DNA from: JACRBK01 sp964427955
GTDB taxonomy: Bacteria; Chloroflexota; Anaerolineae; Aggregatilineales; Aggregatilineaceae
Length of the DNA stretch: 18,290 nucleotides
Reading direction: 5' to 3'
Assembly: GCA_964427955.1 (NCBI GenBank)
Contig: CAYRWY010000066.1
Location: forward strand, 1 to 18,290
Position 1 is the first letter of the stretch. Each line of letters opens with the position of its first letter. Below, in pieces: positions 14,756 to 18,290 of this stretch. Below the pieces are notes generated by a model. The model did no database searches. It worked only from the letters and a program-made list of their open reading frames with translations, and was not told the DNA's origin. The position numbers were made by a program, and so were the translations under genes.

Positions 14756-15496
14756 ATGAAACGTCTTGCCGTCTTGATTGGACTGGGAATTATCGCACTG
14801 GTGGGGCTGGTGCTCAGTGCTGGTTGGCAGTTTAAGCGTGCGCCGTCTGTCACCTCCTCCCCGGCCTTCGCGCGAACCCCGGTCGCCACCGGAGTGCTGC
14901 CGGGCCGCAGCACAGCGACGCCCACCTACCACTCGCCCACGCCGCCACCCACCCTCCCTGGCGGACTCGTCGTCACGTCGCCGTTCACTTTTCCCACGCC
15001 TTACCCGTCGATCTCGCCCACGCCGCCGCGCGACTGTTCGACCGTTTTTCCGATCGGCAGCGTCGAGGCGATTGACTTCGGGCAGACGACGATCCCCCAG
15101 CTTGAGGCGTCCTTCGGCTATGCCACGCGCATCAGTGGCCGCCCGCCGCGCGTACGCTTCGACGAAGCGGGCTGCACCCTGTTCGTGACCCTCGGCGTCC
15201 AGGAAGCCCTGGAAGCCGAACTGGACGGCTACGGCACGCTGCAACTGCTGCTCGACCACTACGGTCCCCCCGCCGCCACCGGGATTTCGCAGGGCAATCT
15301 GACCCTGGTCATGACCGGCTATACCGTGCTGCTCTACCCGGACCAGGGGGTGATCGCCCTCTTCGAGGTGGGGCCGGAGGAACTGACGCCGACCACGCCG
15401 ATCACCGTTTTGTACTTCCGGCCTGCGTATGAGGTTGAAAGCCAGGTCAAGCGCCTGAATCTGGCCCTGTTCGACTGGCAGCCCCCATTGCCTTAA
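14756..15496 (+). CDS. Membrane-anchored Thr/Pro-rich protein of unknown function
   Basis: A 246-residue protein. One N-terminal hydrophobic helix (about 4-23, after MKR) with no lipobox Cys would act as anchor or signal peptide. A Thr/Ser/Pro-rich extracytoplasmic linker (about 30-92; TPTYHSPTPPPT) leads to a globular domain (about 93-246) holding the only two cysteines, C94 and C140, which could form a disulfide. I do not recognise the domain. ATG at 14756 was preferred to the start at 14660, because the earlier residues would lie inside the divergent GH13 gene and the anchor begins at 14756. The ribosome site is weak (GGGAG 15 bases upstream). It shares its design with the TPR-WD40 protein upstream. 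A small membrane protein gene follows 69 bases later. Confidence 0.75.
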   Translation: MKRLAVLIGLGIIALVGLVLSAGWQFKRAPSVTSSPAFARTPVATGVLPGRSTATPTYHSPTPPPTLPGGLVVTSPFTFPTPYPSISPTPPRDCSTVFPIGSVEAIDFGQTTIPQLEASFGYATRISGRPPRVRFDEAGCTLFVTLGVQEALEAELDGYGTLQLLLDHYGPPAATGISQGNLTLVMTGYTVLLYPDQGVIALFEVGPEELTPTTPITVLYFRPAYEVESQVKRLNLALFDWQPPLP

Positions 15497-15565
15497 GGAA
15501 TTTTATGTTCCTGGTAAATTGAGTACAATGAAGACGTTTTTACCGGTACTCTTTGGAGGGGCAAT

Positions 15566-16147
15566 ATGGAAGAAGTCAAAGCGATCATCAACGCGCTCGG
15601 ACCCACCGAGCATCTACAATGGGATATTGCGCTGTATTTTCTCTTCTTCGTCAACATTATCGTGCTGCTGCTGCTGCCTGATGGGCAAACGCTGGGCACG
15701 ATGCTTAGCATCATCGTGCTGATCTGCATCTTCATCGACAAGACGATGGCCTTCGGACATCTCCTCAAGCCCGACGACATGACGCCGGAGTATTGCCATA
15801 CCAAGATTTTTATTGGGACCTATCTCATCCGGGTGGTGATCTTCATCGCCCCGCTGACGATTGCAGGCTCCACCGACAACAGCAAGGTTCGCGGGGGCGC
15901 GATTGTGGCGGGGATCGGTGGAGCCATTTACAGCTTCATTCGTTGGTTCATGGACCAGCGTGACGTCTCGGGCACGCGGATCACCTGCATGAACCCTGCC
16001 GAAGTGGCGATGATGTTTCAGAGCCTGGGGATCATGTTGATCCTGGCCAAGATCGCGCTGCGAGATCGCTTTCTACCGGGCACCATACACCGGGACGTTC
16101 CAGTCGCAGTACCGTTCGAGCTTGCCGCGCACGAGATCGAAATATAG
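15566..16147 (+). CDS. Small integral membrane protein of unknown function
   Basis: A 193-residue protein with about four hydrophobic helices (residues 20-38, 43-62, 82-100, 108-126) and a further hydrophobic stretch at about 146-164. No family motif is recognised. The ATG at 15566 is supported by GGAGGGG seven bases upstream, the strongest ribosome site in the window, and TACAAT at 15524-15529 may be a -10 box. Its last 24 codons, from about residue 170 (LPGTIHRDVPVAVPF), run antisense into the end of the convergent ilvE gene, a 75-base overlap. The overlapped tail is likely soluble and may be a late extension. There are no functional clues from the neighbours. Confidence 0.75.
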   Translation: MEEVKAIINALGPTEHLQWDIALYFLFFVNIIVLLLLPDGQTLGTMLSIIVLICIFIDKTMAFGHLLKPDDMTPEYCHTKIFIGTYLIRVVIFIAPLTIAGSTDNSKVRGGAIVAGIGGAIYSFIRWFMDQRDVSGTRITCMNPAEVAMMFQSLGIMLILAKIALRDRFLPGTIHRDVPVAVPFELAAHEIEI

Positions 16148-17008
16148 CTGGCGAAGCTGACGGGTCACCGGTCCCATCGTGCCATCACCGACTTTACGGT
16201 GATCGACCTCGGTGATGGCCACGATCTGCACGCCGGTCCCGCAGAAGAAAGCCTCGTCGGCAATAAAGACTTCGGTGCGATCCACTTCGCGTTCTTGAAC
16301 CGGCAGATGCAGCTCGTCGGCGATCAGTTGGATGATGGTCCGGCGGGTGATGCCTTCGAGAATATTGCAGGAGGTCGGCGGCGTGATCACGACGCCATTG
16401 CGCACCATGAAGAAGTTCTCTGCGCTGCCTTCCGAGACATGACCCTGCTGATCGAGCACCAGGGCTTCGTCGAACCCTGACAGCATGGCATCCGTCTTGA
16501 TGAAAGCCGAGTTGGCATACGCCCCGGTAATCTTGCCGCGGGCCGGGATCATGTTGTCGTCCAGGCGGCGCCACGCCGAGAAGGTCACCCGGCTGCCCTC
16601 TTCGTTCGGAATATAGCTGCCAAACGGCTGGGCGAACATGGTGAAATCACAGTCCAGATCGTGCAACCGCACGCCAATAACCGTCGAAGATTTATAAATC
16701 AAAGGACGAATATAAACGTCCACGCCGCGAAAATTCTCGGTACGCAGCAGGTCGATCAAAATCTTGAGCATCGACTCCGGGGTATAGGGCAAATCCATGA
16801 GCAGCATCTTGCCCGACTGGAGCACGCGCTTGAAATGGTCGAGTGGACGGAAAAGATAAAGATCCTGGGTCTGATCGTTCCAATAGGCGCGCATTCCGCC
16901 AAACGCGCCCGTGCCATAATTGAGCGCATGGGTCATCACGCTCACTTTGGCTTCTTCCATAGGCACGATCTTGCCTTGAAAATACGCATACGATGGTCCC
17001 TGCGCCAC
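16073..17008 (-). CDS. ilvE: Branched-chain amino acid aminotransferase
   Basis: A PLP-dependent class IV aminotransferase that interconverts leucine, isoleucine and valine with their 2-oxo acids. The product is 311 residues, the usual length. The PLP lysine is K159 in ARGKITGAYANS, in the family position. Other family blocks are ALNYGTGAFGGMRAY (about 28-42), R101 in YIRPLIY, SEGSAENFF (192-200), ILEGITRRTII (216-226) and FFCGTGVQIVAI (254-265). D-amino acid transferase and aminodeoxychorismate lyase share the fold, but these blocks favour IlvE. The start is GTG (complement of 17006-17008), with AGGAG seven bases upstream. A promoter of its own lies upstream, 89 bases separate it from the pseudouridine synthase, and its 3' end overlaps the convergent membrane protein gene. 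Confidence 0.95.
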   Translation of the reverse strand: MAQGPSYAYFQGKIVPMEEAKVSVMTHALNYGTGAFGGMRAYWNDQTQDLYLFRPLDHFKRVLQSGKMLLMDLPYTPESMLKILIDLLRTENFRGVDVYIRPLIYKSSTVIGVRLHDLDCDFTMFAQPFGSYIPNEEGSRVTFSAWRRLDDNMIPARGKITGAYANSAFIKTDAMLSGFDEALVLDQQGHVSEGSAENFFMVRNGVVITPPTSCNILEGITRRTIIQLIADELHLPVQEREVDRTEVFIADEAFFCGTGVQIVAITEVDHRKVGDGTMGPVTRQLRQLYFDLVRGKLERYCDWNVPVYGAR

Positions 17009-17044
17009 TTTTCAGCTCCTTTAACTCCGATCTGAGATTGGTAG

Positions 17045-17072
17045 ATTATAGGGACAGGGTAGGACCCTGCAA
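17045..17072 (-). promoter_or_regulatory. Promoter of ilvE with an internal palindrome
   Basis: On the minus strand TTGCAG (17072-17067) and a perfect TATAAT (17050-17045) are spaced by 16 bases. The spacer contains CAGGGT-CCT-ACCCTG (17055-17069), a perfect six-base inverted repeat that also covers part of the -35 box and so could be an operator. The leader to the GTG at 17008 would be about 30 bases. Confidence 0.65.
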
Positions 17073-17097
17073 ACGTCCAAGTAAGGCCAAGCGGAGC

Positions 17098-17823
17098 CTA
17101 GCGACCTTTCGGTGTTTTCTTGAGCTGGCGCACTTCGGCGGCACTCAACGCCCGCCACTGGCCGGGCTTGAGATTGCCGATCTCCAGGAAGTCGAGCTTG
17201 ACGCGGATCAGGCGTTTCACCGTGTGGCCGAACAGGTTGGCCGTCTCGCGAATCTGGCGTTTGCGCCCTTCGCGCATCACGATTTGCAGCAGGGTTTCTC
17301 CGGGGTCTTCCGAGAGCACCTTCACCTGAGCCGGGGCCGTACGCTCGCCTTCCAACACCACGCCATGCCGCCACGCTTCGAGCGTCTTGGGGGACGGCAC
17401 GCCAGTGATCAGGACGTGGTAGGTCTTGGTATGTCCATAACGCGGATGAGTCAGGCGGTCGGCCAGGTCGCCATCATTGGTCAAAAGCACCAAACCTTCG
17501 CTGTCGGCATCCAACCGCCCGACCATGAACAGGTGACCTTCAAATGGGATGAGATCGCGCACGATCCGGCGGCGCTCCTGGCGCTGGCGCTGGGTCGTCG
17601 AGACCACGTTGAGCGGCTTGTACAGCAGATAGTAGACGAAATGCTGCTGCTTGAGGGGTTCGCCGTCCACTTTCACCAGATCGTGTTCCAGGTCGGCTTT
17701 GTCGCCCAACTGGGCCACTTTGCCATTCACGGTCACGCGGCCCTGGCCGATCAGTTCTTCCGCCGCGCGGCGCGACGCGATGCCTGCCTGGGAGATCAAT
17801 TTCTGCAAACGTTCTTCAGTCAC
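17098..17823 (-). CDS. RsuA/RluB-family rRNA pseudouridine synthase
   Basis: Isomerises a specific uridine in ribosomal RNA to pseudouridine. The product is 241 residues, as for Gram-positive-type RluB. An N-terminal S4 RNA-binding domain (about 3-60; ERLQKLISQAGIASRR) precedes the synthase domain, in which GRLDADSEGLVLLTNDG (102-118) supplies the catalytic D105, and REGRKRQIRE (184-193) is the other family block. The frame stays open upstream to 18111, but those residues are the shadow of the phosphatase gene, so the GTG at 17823, at the onset of the S4 domain, was chosen; an AGGA lies 12 bases ahead. The phosphatase stop is 20 bases upstream, so the two are cotranscribed. Exact RNA target (23S or 16S) cannot be told, though length favours RluB. 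Confidence 0.93.
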   Translation of the reverse strand: MTEERLQKLISQAGIASRRAAEELIGQGRVTVNGKVAQLGDKADLEHDLVKVDGEPLKQQHFVYYLLYKPLNVVSTTQRQRQERRRIVRDLIPFEGHLFMVGRLDADSEGLVLLTNDGDLADRLTHPRYGHTKTYHVLITGVPSPKTLEAWRHGVVLEGERTAPAQVKVLSEDPGETLLQIVMREGRKRQIRETANLFGHTVKRLIRVKLDFLEIGNLKPGQWRALSAAEVRQLKKTPKGR

Positions 17824-17843
17824 GAGAGCTATTGTCCTGGGTC

Positions 17844-18290
17844 TTAGCCGGTATATTTGATCACGACCAACGTCGTATCGTCGAACGGGGGCGCATCCCC
17901 CATGAAGCGCTCGACGGAGTCGGTGATTGCCTTGAGAATCTCGCCCGCCGGACGCGCGGCTGTGTCGCGCACGACCTGGACCAGCCGGTCTTCGCCATAC
18001 GGTTCGCGCCGGATGTTTTCGGCTTCGGTCAGCCCATCGGTGTACGATACCAAAATATCGCCCGGCGCCAGTTGAACCTCCACCGTCTTGAGCGGCAGGT
18101 CTTCGAACCACCCCAGCGGACGCCCGCCGCGCGGCAGAAATTCGTATTTTTTCTGCGCGGGACGGTACAGCAAAGGCCGGTTGTGCCCGGCATTCAGCCC
18201 GATGATCTGCCCGCCGAGGCCGAGGATGTGATAGTAGACGGTCACGAACATGCCGGACTGCGTATCTTTGAGCAGGGTCAGGTTCGCCTG
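17844..18290 (-). CDS. SpoIIE/PP2C-type serine phosphatase, C-terminal part (5'-partial)
   Basis: The last 148 residues of a metal-dependent PPM-family phosphatase of the RsbU/SpoIIE kind, cut by the window edge. The frame continues without stop to base 18290, where QANLTLLKDTQSGMFVTVYY is the typical entry to the core. Further signatures are LNAGHNRPLLY, LAPGDILVSYTDGLTEAEN with metal-ligand Asp residues, and the terminal PPFDDTTLVVIKY. Family members dephosphorylate anti-anti-sigma (STAS) proteins in partner-switching regulation; the N-terminal sensor (often PAS, GAF, HAMP or response-regulator) lies outside. No STAS protein or anti-sigma kinase is visible nearby. It is the upstream gene of an operon with the pseudouridine synthase. 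Confidence 0.93.
   Translation of the reverse strand, partial: QANLTLLKDTQSGMFVTVYYHILGLGGQIIGLNAGHNRPLLYRPAQKKYEFLPRGGRPLGWFEDLPLKTVEVQLAPGDILVSYTDGLTEAENIRREPYGEDRLVQVVRDTAARPAGEILKAITDSVERFMGDAPPFDDTTLVVIKYTG

Noticed and set aside
17824..18111. N-terminal extension of the pseudouridine synthase frame
   Set aside because: These 96 codons lie out of frame over the PP2C phosphatase, which has its own conserved motifs; the S4 domain begins right at the GTG at 17823.

Overview
The window is GC-rich bacterial chromosome, probably from a metagenome assembly, because a run of exactly 100 N (5694-5793) marks a scaffold join. The gene style suggests a Chloroflexota (Anaerolineae-like) bacterium: surface proteins with an N-terminal membrane anchor and Thr-Pro linkers, TPR/WD40 fusions, frequent GTG starts and a MalFG-type sugar importer. 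This placement rests on style only, with no marker gene, and should be held loosely.

Layout, left to right. (1) 1-1817: two MalF/MalG-type permease genes of a carbohydrate ABC importer; the first is cut by the window edge. (2) 1944-5662: a compact operon of two paralogous ferritin-like proteins with symmetric Glu/ExxH di-iron ligand sets, a small plant-type [2Fe-2S] ferredoxin, and a xylose-isomerase-like TIM-barrel enzyme. This reads as an undescribed di-iron oxidation module and is the most interesting part of the window. (3) 5694-5793: assembly gap. (4) 5864-8845: a large two-module FtsX/MacB-type permease with its own promoter and terminator. (5) 8943-12659: an exported 1238-residue protein made of TPR, beta-sandwich, Thr-Pro linker, WD40, TPR and beta-sandwich, in which the TPR plus sandwich half is duplicated. 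(6) 12715-12788: tRNA-Cys(GCA) with its own promoter and a terminator that also works towards the convergent gene. (7) 12833-14692, minus strand: a GH13 maltodextrin-active enzyme. (8) 14756-16147, plus strand: an anchored Thr-Pro-rich protein and a small membrane protein, both of unknown function. (9) 16073-18290, minus strand: ilvE under its own promoter, a 23S/16S-type pseudouridine synthase, and the C-terminal part of a SpoIIE/PP2C phosphatase cut by the window edge.

How the genes fit together. The importer and the GH13 enzyme point to use of oligosaccharides. The ferredoxin could deliver electrons to one or both di-iron proteins, and the TIM-barrel protein could act before or after them on a sugar or polyol-like substrate; this chain is inferred from gene order and ligand motifs. 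No ferredoxin reductase, no ABC ATPase and no solute-binding protein is visible in the window. No gene-free stretch exceeds 300 bases. No CRISPR array, insertion sequence, attachment site or rRNA was seen.
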